Assembly (NCBI GenBank): GCA_030834905.1
Contig: JAUQWZ010000028.1
Location: forward strand, 186,001-250,000
From: Aggregatilineales bacterium
GTDB lineage: Bacteria > Chloroflexota > Anaerolineae > Aggregatilineales > Phototrophicaceae
Direction of reading: 5' to 3'
Length of the DNA: 64,000 bases
Part shown: positions 37,024 to 45,023 of the stretch, one piece after another
How positions within the stretch are numbered: position 1 is the first letter of the stretch
Layout: each line of letters opens with the position of its first letter
Notes under the pieces: model-generated
What the model saw: only the letters and a program-made list of their open reading frames with translations
Told to the model about the DNA's origin: nothing
The model's database searches: none
Position numbers and translations under genes: made by a program

Positions 37024-37188
37024 CCCCCTCATTCCCTGTCTCCCTCTCCTTGCGGGCATTCCGGTAGGGACACGACAATGTCGTGTCCGAACCAGGGCAA
37101 CGGACACGACATTGTCGTGTCCCTACGTCCTCCGTCTCTTTTCACCCCTCTCCCCGCTTGCGTGGGAGAGGGGACGGGGGTGAGGGGC
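37024..37188. repeat. family B repeat split by a family A element (copy 2)
   Basis: Left half CCCCCTCATTCCCTGTCTCC-CTCTCCTTGCGGG (37024-37056) and right half CACCCCTCTCCCCGCTTGCG-TGGGAGAGGGGACGGGGGTGAGGGG (37144-37188) are inverted relatives, as in the copy at 34789-34898. The family A element at 37064-37126 sits between them, so A appears to have inserted into B. The whole composite overlaps the frame of the following secreted-protein gene. Confidence 0.65.
37064..37126. repeat. complete GTAGGGAC nested palindrome (family A, copy 2)
   Basis: The reference copy. Left arm 37064-37088 begins GTAGGGACACGACAATGTCG and ends TGTCC; right arm 37102-37126 is its exact reverse complement over 25 bases; the spacer is 13 bases. 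Each arm minus its GTAG edge is itself a 21-base palindrome, so the DNA can form either two small hairpins or one long one. Confidence 0.92.
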
Positions 37189-39606
37189 TTTTTTCTGCTT
37201 CTCCTCCTCCTCACCCTTCTATTCTCCGGCGGCGTTCTAGCGCAGGAAACGGCACCATCCATGAGCACTGACGATCTGGTCAATCTCGATCACCTGCGTT
37301 TTCTCACCCAGCCGGTAACGATTGACGACACCGATATGGCAATCGTCCACATCTATTCGGAATATCCCGATTATGAATGGGTGGACGCGGCAGGCGAAGG
37401 CTTGAGCGCGGTCGATGACGTGGCGCGCGCCGCCGTCGTTTACCTGTGGCACTACGAGCGCACCGGCGACCCTGAACTGCTGGAACTGGCGCGGCGCTGT
37501 CTCAATTTCGTGCTGTACATGCAGGTCGAGGATGGTGAATTTTACAACTTCGTCTACGACGCCGAAGGCACGATCAACCAGCGCGGCAGCACCAGCTTCA
37601 AGAGTCTGGGCTGGTGGGCAATGCGCGGCTTGTGGGCGCTCGGCGAGGGCGTGCGCGTCTTTGATGCGGTCGATTCCGACTACGCCGGGCAGTTAGCCGA
37701 AGCCTATCTCAGGACTGAAGCCGCGCTTGCCGCCACCCAGACCAATTACGGCGACTACAACGACGTACACGGCTTCCGCGTTCCGGCGTGGATTCCGTCC
37801 AGCGAGCCGCGCATCGCCGCCATTGGGCTGCTCGGACTCGCCGCCTACCAGCAGGCGCGACCCAACGAGGCGACGGCGGCGCTGATCACCCAGATTGCCG
37901 ATGGCATCGCTGAATACCGTCTGGGCGATCACAGCACCTACCCCTTTGGGATGCATCCGGCGCTCGCCAACGCGCCCGGCTTCTGGCACGACTGGGGTGC
38001 GCACATGACTCATGGGCTGGTGGTCGCCGGCATGGTGATGGATCGTCAGGACTGGATCGACTCGGCAGCGGCGGACGCCAATTCGTTCCTGCTGCGCCAG
38101 TTGGCATTCGAGCGCTTCCGTCATATTGGCGTCGTGCCCTCTCGTCTGGAACAGATCGCCTACGGCACCAATCAGATTGTGCTGACCTATAAGGCGCTGT
38201 ATGACGCCACCGGCGACGTTCAGTACGCCCGTTACGCGGGTTTGGCGGCAAGCTGGTATTTTGGCAACAACATGGCAGGCGTGCAGATGTACTTCCCGGA
38301 AAGCGGGCGCGTCTACGACGGCATCAACGGTCCGGCATCGTTCCGCGTCAATCGCAATTCCGGCGGCGAAAGCACCATCGAAGGGCTGATGAGCCTGATC
38401 GCCCTCGCCGAAGTGCCGGAAGCGCTCGATTACCTGTACGTGAGTCCGGCTGGTGGCAACGGCTATGTCATCGTGCAAGCCGAAAGCGGCGAGCGCGTCG
38501 TCGGCACGCCAACCTACTACTCGGTCACCTGGACGGGCGAAGGCTACGTCAGCGCCGGGCGCTATGTCGGCATCGGCGAGGGGCAGCGGATGCGCGCCGC
38601 CTTTGAACTGTCCCCCGAACAGGCGGAAGACGACTATCTCGTCTACGTGGCGCACATGCGCCAGGCAGCCAACGCGGGCGCTAATCTCGTCCAGCGCGCC
38701 GAAACGCCGCCGTTGATTGACGGCAGCGCGGCGGACTGGTCGCCCGATCTGCCGGTGCTGGCTGCCGAAACGTCGCAGCAGCTTCTGCGCGGCGGCGGCT
38801 TGTGGCAGGGCGCTGAGGTGGACAGCCACCGGGTGACGCTCGCCTGGGACGACGACAATCTGTACGTGCTGGCACAGGTGCGCGACCCCGAACACGTGCA
38901 GGAGTTCACCCTCAGTACGGTCTGGCAGGGTGATACGCTCTGGTTCTACGTCACCAACGCGCCCGACGCGCGGCGGCTTTCCGCTAAGTTCACGCTGTCG
39001 CAAACGCCCGACGGTCCCCAGGCGTGGGATTGGGTCGGCACCGGCTTTCTACCCGGCGCGACGCTGGCGTTTGAGCCGGGCGACGGCGGTTACACTTACG
39101 AAGCGGCAATCCCCTGGTCGGCGCTCGATATCGAAGCGCCGACCGCTGGCATGGAGTTCGGCTTCGAGGTCGGGCGCGGCATCGGCGGCAGTTCATTCAT
39201 GGATCTGACCGGACGCGACCCGGACGTGCCCTCGAATCTGCTCACGCTGATGCTGGCGGAACCGGACATGGATCTGTCAGGCAGCGCCGCGCCGCAGGTG
39301 GCGCTGGATGTGCGCCTGAATGACGGCGACAGCGTGATTCTGCCCGAAACGGTATCGCCCGACAGCGATTATTTCTGGCTCGATCTGCTGACAGCCGAGC
39401 CGGTACGCCTGCTGGCAGGTGAAAACATCATCCGCTATCGCTATGCCGGTGACGAGGGCGAGAACCCCGGCATCAGCAAGGTGGACGCCTTCTATATTCA
39501 GCCGGTGACCGCCCGCCGCCTGCTTCAGCACCCCGATGGGCGTCTCATCACGCTGACCTACAACACGCTCACCGGCGAAACCGCGTGGACGGAGACAGAA
39601 GGGTGA
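37180..39606 (+). CDS. secreted alpha/alpha-barrel plus CBM9-like protein
   Basis: About 808 residues from GTG 37180. Signal peptide RGFFLLLLLLTLLFSGGVLA, then a helical glycosidase-type region (about 25-430) with VYLWHYERTGDPELLELARR, GSTSFKSLGWWAMRGLWALG and GFWHDWGAHMTHGLVVAGMV, resembling six-hairpin (alpha/alpha)6 proteins; then a beta region and a CBM9/DOMON-like domain (about 500-690) with VTLAWDDDNLYVLAQVRD and YTYEAAIPWSAL. ATG 37012 has an AGGA site and is in frame, but would put 56 repeat-encoded residues before the signal peptide. With GTG 37180, the ribosome site (GAGAGGGG) and start both come from the family B repeat. Probably trims or binds polysaccharide outside the cell. Confidence 0.78.
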   Translation: MRGFFLLLLLLTLLFSGGVLAQETAPSMSTDDLVNLDHLRFLTQPVTIDDTDMAIVHIYSEYPDYEWVDAAGEGLSAVDDVARAAVVYLWHYERTGDPELLELARRCLNFVLYMQVEDGEFYNFVYDAEGTINQRGSTSFKSLGWWAMRGLWALGEGVRVFDAVDSDYAGQLAEAYLRTEAALAATQTNYGDYNDVHGFRVPAWIPSSEPRIAAIGLLGLAAYQQARPNEATAALITQIADGIAEYRLGDHSTYPFGMHPALANAPGFWHDWGAHMTHGLVVAGMVMDRQDWIDSAAADANSFLLRQLAFERFRHIGVVPSRLEQIAYGTNQIVLTYKALYDATGDVQYARYAGLAASWYFGNNMAGVQMYFPESGRVYDGINGPASFRVNRNSGGESTIEGLMSLIALAEVPEALDYLYVSPAGGNGYVIVQAESGERVVGTPTYYSVTWTGEGYVSAGRYVGIGEGQRMRAAFELSPEQAEDDYLVYVAHMRQAANAGANLVQRAETPPLIDGSAADWSPDLPVLAAETSQQLLRGGGLWQGAEVDSHRVTLAWDDDNLYVLAQVRDPEHVQEFTLSTVWQGDTLWFYVTNAPDARRLSAKFTLSQTPDGPQAWDWVGTGFLPGATLAFEPGDGGYTYEAAIPWSALDIEAPTAGMEFGFEVGRGIGGSSFMDLTGRDPDVPSNLLTLMLAEPDMDLSGSAAPQVALDVRLNDGDSVILPETVSPDSDYFWLDLLTAEPVRLLAGENIIRYRYAGDEGENPGISKVDAFYIQPVTARRLLQHPDGRLITLTYNTLTGETAWTETEG

Positions 39607-39619
39607 CGTTATACGTTCC

Positions 39620-39683
39620 GTAGGGACACGGCAATGTCGTGTCCGAACCGAAATGAACGGACACGATGGTATCGTGTCCCTAC
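39620..39683. repeat. GTAGGGAC nested palindrome (family A, copy 3)
   Basis: Left arm 39620-39644 begins GTAGGGACACGGCAATGTCG; right arm 39659-39683 is GGACACGATGGTATCGTGTC plus CCTAC; spacer 14 bases. The inner parts differ between arms (GGCAATGTC versus GATGGTATC), but each keeps or repairs its own pairing. It begins 14 bases after the upstream stop and ends 68 bases before the GH130 start. Confidence 0.88.
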
Positions 39684-39751
39684 GGTTACGGCGCAGACGA
39701 CATATTTTCATGGAACGGCAAGACCCGAATTGGCATTTGGAAAGGACTCAC

Positions 39752-40648
39752 ATGCGTTTGAATCTCGTGCGACACCCTGAAAGCCCGCTGCTCTACCCAA
39801 ACCCGCTGCACCGCTGGGAAGCGCAGAACGTCTTTAACTGCGCCGTAACAGAGCACAACGGCTTATTTCACATGCACTACCGCGCCCAGGGCGTCGATTT
39901 TATCTCGCACATCGGTTATGCCGTCAGCGCCGACGGACTGCATTGGAATCGCCTCGAACAGCCTGTCCTCGCGCCGCACAACGGGCGTGAAGATTACCGC
40001 GGCGTCGAAGACCCACGCATTACGCTGCTGGACGGTCAGTTTTACATGACCTATACCGCCTATGGCGACAGCGCCGACACCGACTATTACCCGATGATCG
40101 CCCGTTCAGACAACCTGATCACCTGGAGCGACGTGGGTCCGCTGGAGAGGAGGCGCAACAAGGATCACATCCTCTTCCCGGAAAAGATCAACGGGCGCTA
40201 TGCCATCCTGCACCGCCGCCAGCCGGATATCTGGATCGGCTTCAGCGACGATCTCATTCACTGGACGGATCACAGCATCATCCTGTCGCCCGACCCTGAA
40301 CTAGAGTGGCAGAACAAGAGCATCGGCTCGAACGGGCTGCCGATCAAGACCGAACACGGCTGGCTGCTGTTCTATCACGGCTACGGTCAAAAACACATCT
40401 ACCGCCACTCCATCGTCCTGCTCGATTTGAACGACCCAACCAAAGTCATTCACCGTCCCACGACCTATATCATCGAGCCGATGGAAACGTGGGAAATACG
40501 CGGCGACGTGGCAAATGTCGTCTTCTCGTGCTCAAACAACGTCGTGGGCGATCAGCTTTACTTCTATTACGGCGGGGCGGATCGGATGATCGGCTTGGCG
40601 ACCGCGCCGTTTGCCGATGTGGTCGAGTTTGCGCGGCGAGGAGAATAA
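39752..40648 (+). CDS. GH130 family glycosidase/phosphorylase, second copy
   Basis: 298 residues from ATG 39752 (MRLNLVRHPESPLLYPNP) with GGAAAGGA upstream; the frame reaches back into the family A repeat at 39653, which is rejected. Marks: VFNCAVTEHNG, YRGVEDPRIT (catalytic-type Asp), MTYTAYGD, KDHILFPEKINGRYAILHR and YFYYGGADRMIGLAT. This wording is closer to the beta-1,4-mannooligosaccharide/mannosylglucose phosphorylase group than the copy at 31103-32152. Probably cytosolic and acts on the imported oligosaccharide. Confidence 0.92.
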   Translation: MRLNLVRHPESPLLYPNPLHRWEAQNVFNCAVTEHNGLFHMHYRAQGVDFISHIGYAVSADGLHWNRLEQPVLAPHNGREDYRGVEDPRITLLDGQFYMTYTAYGDSADTDYYPMIARSDNLITWSDVGPLERRRNKDHILFPEKINGRYAILHRRQPDIWIGFSDDLIHWTDHSIILSPDPELEWQNKSIGSNGLPIKTEHGWLLFYHGYGQKHIYRHSIVLLDLNDPTKVIHRPTTYIIEPMETWEIRGDVANVVFSCSNNVVGDQLYFYYGGADRMIGLATAPFADVVEFARRGE

Positions 40649-40652
40649 CGAG

Positions 40653-41687
40653 ATGAAGCCTGTTCCGATTGGACTGGTTGGCGCGGGCGCTTTTGGTCTG
40701 TTCTGTCTGGACGCTTTTGCCGAAATGCCTGAGGTGCGCATTGCCGCCGTCGCCGATACCGATTTCGGGCGCGCCGATGCTGCCGCTGCCCGGCATCAGG
40801 CAAAGGCGTATTATTCGCTTGATGCCATGCTGAAAGATGCCAGCGTCGAGATCGTGGCGCTGAACACGCCGCCGTTCCTGCACGCCGAGGGCGGCTTGGC
40901 GGTTGTGCGTTCGGGGCGGCATCTGTTTGCTGAAAAGCCGCTGACCCTGACCCTTGAAGAAGGCGAGATACTGCTTCAGGAAGCGCGGGCGAACCGCGTC
41001 CGGCTGACGGTCGATTACGTCATGCGCCGCAATCCCTTCTGGGACGCAACCACCCGCCTGCGCCGTGATGGTGTTCTGGGCGCGCTGCTGCACATGGATC
41101 TGATCAACCACGCGGCAGGACTTGATCTACCGCCCAGCCACTGGTTCTGGGAGCGCGAAAAAAGCGGCGGCATCTGGGTTGAACACGGCGTCCATTTCTT
41201 CGATGCGTTTGCGTGGGTGTCGGGTTATGCCGGTGAAATCACCGGCGTGCAGTCGTTCGCGCGGGCAGATGGCGCGGTTGATCGCGTCGAATGCCTGGCG
41301 CGGTTTGGCGCCGCCGCCGCCCACTTCTATCATGGCTTCACCCATTCCGCGAGAACCGAGCAGACAACCGTCCGGCTCACCTTTGAACAGGGCTACGTCA
41401 CCCTGCGCGAATGGGTGCCCACGTCCATCGAAATCGTCACGCCGCTGTCGTCCGACCTGCTGATCGACTATCTGCCGAGCGAAGCGGAGCCGGTCGAGAC
41501 CACGCCCACCGGAACATTCCGGCTCATCAGCCGCGCGCCCGAAGGCAAGTCCGCCGTCTATCGCGCCTGCATTCAAGCCGGCATGTCCGATCTGGCGCGG
41601 GCAGTGCGCGAACCGGAACACAGCCTCAGCGTCACCGGGCAGGAAGCGCTGAACAGCCTGCGGCTGGCAGTGCAGGCGTCGAGATAA
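40653..41687 (+). CDS. Gfo/Idh/MocA family oxidoreductase
   Basis: 344 residues from ATG 40653 with GAGGAG upstream. N-terminal Rossmann fold GLVGAGAFGLFCLDAF (7-22) and the conserved FAEKPLTLTLEEG; catalytic region VDYVMRRNPFWD and GGIWVEHGVHFFDAF. It oxidises or epimerises a sugar with NAD(P). Directly follows the second GH130 gene (4-base gap), so it may process the released monosaccharide. Confidence 0.9.
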   Translation: MKPVPIGLVGAGAFGLFCLDAFAEMPEVRIAAVADTDFGRADAAAARHQAKAYYSLDAMLKDASVEIVALNTPPFLHAEGGLAVVRSGRHLFAEKPLTLTLEEGEILLQEARANRVRLTVDYVMRRNPFWDATTRLRRDGVLGALLHMDLINHAAGLDLPPSHWFWEREKSGGIWVEHGVHFFDAFAWVSGYAGEITGVQSFARADGAVDRVECLARFGAAAAHFYHGFTHSARTEQTTVRLTFEQGYVTLREWVPTSIEIVTPLSSDLLIDYLPSEAEPVETTPTGTFRLISRAPEGKSAVYRACIQAGMSDLARAVREPEHSLSVTGQEALNSLRLAVQASR

Positions 41688-41728
41688 AGAAGTAAAAGAA
41701 GTAGAAAAAGTAAGAGAAGTAATAAAGG
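41688..41728. repeat. AAGAAGTAAAAGAAGTAG tract (family E, copy 1)
   Basis: Purine-rich degenerate tandem of AAGTA/AAAGAAGTA units starting at the oxidoreductase stop. Its complement occurs at 58296-58338 (CTTCTACTTTTCTTACTTTC). The surrounding gap 41688-42015 holds no gene, only this tract, a 26-base palindrome and a family A element. Confidence 0.55.
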
Positions 41729-41762
41729 GGATTGGGGAATTGTAAGGATACAGCAGCCGTCT

Positions 41763-41788
41763 TGACAGTGGGTTTAAACCCACTGTCA
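41763..41788. repeat. 26-base perfect palindrome around TTTAAA
   Basis: TGACAGTGGGTTT is followed by its exact complement AAACCCACTGTCA. It is flanked by looser inverted sequences, GGGATTGGGGAATT on the left and TTTTCCCCATTCCC on the right, and by an AGGGGCGC...GCGCCCCT hairpin at about 41816-41839, so the block is another nested structure. Confidence 0.75.
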
Positions 41789-41848
41789 CCGCGATTTTCC
41801 CCATTCCCTAATAAAGAGGGGCGCTTTGCTGCGCCCCTGCGATATGAG

Positions 41849-41948
41849 GTAGGGACACGACAATGTCGTGTCCGTCCCAGCATTCACGAAACGGACACGA
41901 CGGAAGCATACGCAGTATGCAGCATTCGCAGAATGCACGTGTCCCTAC
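41849..41948. repeat. GTAGGGAC element with double mini-hairpin arm (family A, copy 4)
   Basis: Left arm 41849-41873 is the standard 25-base form. In the right arm (41893-41948) the centre is replaced by GCATACGCAGTATGC, A, GCATTCGCAGAATGC: two adjacent 6-bp hairpins with GCA loops. Outer edges GGACACGA and GTGTCCCTAC are kept. It lies after the last gene of the sugar cluster. Confidence 0.88.
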
Positions 41949-42015
41949 GCAAATACCCTGTTGTTTTGTGAATCTACATTATCACGCATATCGCCCGCCG
42001 TGTCCGCCGTTCGCG

Positions 42016-44100
42016 TCACCCATCCTTTGCCAGCCACGCCGGGCTGTATTTCGCCTGCGGCATGTGCAGCAGTTCGTACAGGCGTTGGGCTTCGTCCCAG
42101 GCTGCCTGCGCCTGATCGTCGTTCCGCAGCGACGCCTGCTGCTGGCTGCGGACTGCCAGCGCTTCCGCCAGCCAGCGCCGCATCTCCAGCCGCCGCGCCA
42201 GCGCGACTGCCTTCGTCAGCGGCGATTCAGCCGCGGCGGGTTCGCCCTTCTGAACTGCCAGCAGTCCCAGCGCCGTCTGCGCCCGAATGGTCACTTCGCC
42301 ATCGTCGGCTGCTCGCCCGCTGTCCAGCGCCAGATCGATCAGCGGTTCCGCTTCCATCAGCCGCCCCAGCGCGATATAGGTGTTGGCGAGGTTAATGCGA
42401 ATCACCGCCAGCCAGTACGGCTGATCAAGCGGTTCGACTATCGCCAGCGCCTTCTGATGATACTCCAGCGCGACCTCGTAATCTGCCAGCGCGTCGTATG
42501 CCAGCCCCAGGTTGTCCGTCTGGACGGCGGTTTGCAGCGTTGAGCCAACTGATTGGCTGAGCCGCAGGGCGCGTTCCAGCGCGGCGATAGCGCGGCGGTG
42601 CCGCCCCAGCAGCAGCAGAAAATAGCCGTGATTGCCGCTGCGAATGCTCTCGGCGGTTTTATCGCCCAGGCGAACGGCGATGCTGATCGAGTCGCTGTAA
42701 AAGGCGTCCGCCGACTCCACATCCCCCTGCTCGGCATAGGCGTTGGCGGCGCTGGAGAGCACCAGCCCACGTGTCTCGATGTCGTATTCCTCGACCGCGT
42801 TCAGCGCCATCAGCGCCTGCTCAAAATCCTTCATCGCCCGCGCGCCCTGTCCCAGCATCTTGCGCGCGTTGCCAATGTCACAGTACAGGCGGGCGATCTG
42901 CGCGTGCGCCTTTTGCTGGTCGTAAATGGTCAGGGCAGCCGTCCATTCCTGAATGGCGGCGGTCAGATCGCCGCGCTTCAGGTAGACCAGCCCGAGATCG
43001 CGGCGCGCCCCCGCCAGTTCCAGCGGCGCATCGCCCGCCTCTGCCCGGGTGATGGCGCGTTCATAGGTTGCGACAGCCGCCGTAAGATCGCCGCTGTCCA
43101 CCTGCGCCCCCGCCAGCGCTCGCAGGCTGTCCACCCGGTTTAGCTCTGCCGCCGCCGCTTCAAGATGAGGAACCGCTTCGGCGCTGCGCCCGGCGGCGCG
43201 GAGTGCCGCGCCCAGTGCGCCCCGCGCTTCCAGCAGGGCGCGTGTATCGTCTAGCTGCTGGCTAATGTCTACGGCTGACTGCGCGTGCGTCAGCGCTTCG
43301 TCCATTTCGCGCAGTCCCAGACACACCTTGCTGAGGTGGCTCAAGGTATACACCTTTTCAGGCGATGGCTGGCGAAACAGTTCCAGCGCCCGGCTGAAAT
43401 GCGTCTTAGCGTCGGAATAGCGCGCTTCGGCAGCCGCGCGTTCGCCCATGACGATTGACCAGTGGCGCAGGTAGCGCCGGTAGCCGATCTGTTCCGCCAG
43501 CGACAGCGCCCGCCCGATCAGGTGGTGTCCTTCGGTTTCCTGCCCGCTGCGTATCAGTGCCTGCCCCAGCAGCCCGACAAAATAGCTGCTCATTTCGACA
43601 TCCACCGGCTCGTGCAGTTTGGGCAGCGCTTCTCGCAGCAGGTGCGCCGCGTAGCTGGCGTTGCCTTCGTGCAGGTACACATCGGCGAGGTGGCTCATGG
43701 CGCGTCCTTCAGCGCTGATCGCTTTTGCCGCCCGCGCCTGTTCCAGCGCCGAGTCGTAATGCTCACGAGCAGCCGACCAATCGCCCTGTGCCTGCGCCAG
43801 CCAACCGGCGGCACACGCCGCGTAAGCGCGGATGATCCCATCCGGTGACCGCCGCGCCGCCTCAACCGCCGCCGCCGCCTCGTCGTAGCGTCCGGCGTTG
43901 GTCTGCACTTCCGCCCGCTGAAGATAGACCGCTGCCGGATCGCCGTCTGCTTCCGCCAGCGCCCGGTCGAGCAGCTCCAGCGCCAGCGTATCATCTTCGG
44001 CAAATTTCGCGTGCCTTCCAGCATCGACGTAGGGTTGTGACCGGAGTATGGTGGAAAAGTTGGAGCGAAGAAGATTGGAAAGACGCGCCTTAAACGCCAT
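42016..44100 (-). CDS. tetratricopeptide-repeat protein
   Basis: 694 residues almost wholly of TPR-type helix pairs, such as AAVYLQRAEVQTNAGRYDEA, AYAACAAGWLAQAQGDWSAA, AHYDSALEQARAAKAISAEG and LGLAYDALADYEVALEYHQ. About 15 units are visible; no signal peptide or enzymatic domain. The first 20 residues (KARLSNLLRSNFSTILRS) are basic. Resembles the helical repeat sensor or scaffold half of larger bacterial regulators, but here it stands alone. Partner unknown. Confidence 0.85.
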   Translation of the reverse strand: MAFKARLSNLLRSNFSTILRSQPYVDAGRHAKFAEDDTLALELLDRALAEADGDPAAVYLQRAEVQTNAGRYDEAAAAVEAARRSPDGIIRAYAACAAGWLAQAQGDWSAAREHYDSALEQARAAKAISAEGRAMSHLADVYLHEGNASYAAHLLREALPKLHEPVDVEMSSYFVGLLGQALIRSGQETEGHHLIGRALSLAEQIGYRRYLRHWSIVMGERAAAEARYSDAKTHFSRALELFRQPSPEKVYTLSHLSKVCLGLREMDEALTHAQSAVDISQQLDDTRALLEARGALGAALRAAGRSAEAVPHLEAAAAELNRVDSLRALAGAQVDSGDLTAAVATYERAITRAEAGDAPLELAGARRDLGLVYLKRGDLTAAIQEWTAALTIYDQQKAHAQIARLYCDIGNARKMLGQGARAMKDFEQALMALNAVEEYDIETRGLVLSSAANAYAEQGDVESADAFYSDSISIAVRLGDKTAESIRSGNHGYFLLLLGRHRRAIAALERALRLSQSVGSTLQTAVQTDNLGLAYDALADYEVALEYHQKALAIVEPLDQPYWLAVIRINLANTYIALGRLMEAEPLIDLALDSGRAADDGEVTIRAQTALGLLAVQKGEPAAAESPLTKAVALARRLEMRRWLAEALAVRSQQQASLRNDDQAQAAWDEAQRLYELLHMPQAKYSPAWLAKDG

Positions 44101-44201
44101 GCGTGTGACTGCCTCATCAATGGATTCGAGAGACGGTTATAGCGTGTTTGCCCTGAAATGTAAAACGGCGCGGGCTTCCCGCGCAGTCGTAAATACTGGC
44201 T

Positions 44202-44927
44202 TCATTTTTTCTCGCGCCGCTGACCAAAGGCGTTCCATTCGCCCGCCAGCCGCGCGATAGTCCGCTGCCAGCTTGTCCCCTCGTCACCCACCGGTTCGCC
44301 AGCGTGCCGCGCGTCGTATTTATCCATGAACAGGTTCAGTTCACCCTTCAGCTTCGACCAGATGGCGCGCTGGATCATGATCATCAGCCCGGCATTCTCC
44401 GAGCCGTTCGCCGCCCGCAGCGCCCCACGGAAGTGCGGCAGGCACAGCCCTTCAGATGCCCGATAGGCATGTTCAACCCGCCGATCAGCCGCATGATCGC
44501 CCAGCAGCCTGAGGTAGCGGGCTTCGCCTTCGTCCAGCATCGTGCAGGCTGTACACGGCGCTTGTGGCTCCAGCCGTTCCGCCAGCGCGGCGGCGCTCAT
44601 TTCGCCGCTGGCACCCAACAGCCGCCCCAGCCGCGACGACGGGATGACAGTCGCCTGATCGATGGTTCTGATCACTTCATCGAGCGCCGCCTCATACAGA
44701 ATCGAGATGCTGAGCACCGATCCCCTGAACGTCCGTAACTGCCAACTATGCGCGTTGCACAGCCCGCGCATCCGTCGGAAAGTGTCGTTCGTTTCCGGCT
44801 CGTTGACGTATTCGTACAGCAGCGAATCCAGGTGGCGCTGAACGTCCCGCAGCGCCAGCCTGCAAATGGCGCAGCCCGGCTGTCCGAACGCCTCAATCAA
44901 ATCAAAATAGACCGACGAACGATCCAC
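44202..44927 (-). CDS. DUF6062-like Cys-rich protein
   Basis: 241 residues from GTG 44927 (AGAGAGG upstream). CAIC near 19-22, LCNAHSWQLR (about 56-65), CTACTMLDEGE (about 122-132) and LCLPHFRGAL (about 161-170): two repeats of a CxxC plus CxxH layout, which could bind metal or a cluster. The pattern matches DUF6062-type proteins found in Chloroflexota and Firmicutes. Function unknown. It lies after the gdhA terminator, on the same strand. Confidence 0.7.
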   Translation of the reverse strand: MDRSSVYFDLIEAFGQPGCAICRLALRDVQRHLDSLLYEYVNEPETNDTFRRMRGLCNAHSWQLRTFRGSVLSISILYEAALDEVIRTIDQATVIPSSRLGRLLGASGEMSAAALAERLEPQAPCTACTMLDEGEARYLRLLGDHAADRRVEHAYRASEGLCLPHFRGALRAANGSENAGLMIMIQRAIWSKLKGELNLFMDKYDARHAGEPVGDEGTSWQRTIARLAGEWNAFGQRREKK

Positions 44928-44947
44928 TATTCGCCTCTCTGGAATAC

Positions 44948-44983
44948 AAAAAGCCTCTACCCCGTTTACGCAGGGTAGAGGCT
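44948..44983 (-). terminator. rho-independent terminator of gdhA
   Basis: Minus-strand stem AGCCTCTACCC / GGGTAGAGGCT (11 bp) with a short loop, followed by TTTTTG. It starts 41 bases after the gdhA stop. Confidence 0.88.
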
Positions 44984-45023
44984 ATCAGTTGTCAGCGCCG
45001 GAAGCAATCGGTTGTCAACGCGC

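Noticed and set aside
37693..39003. 436-codon open frame opposite the CBM9-like protein gene
   Set aside because: Antisense shadow; the plus strand has signal peptide and domain order.
37064..39683. CRISPR-like array from the GTAGGGAC repeats
   Set aside because: Copies are kilobases apart, self-palindromic and lie between genes; no regular spacers or cas genes.
41732..41971. 79-codon frame after the oxidoreductase gene
   Set aside because: Encoded entirely by repeats and palindromes, without a ribosome site.
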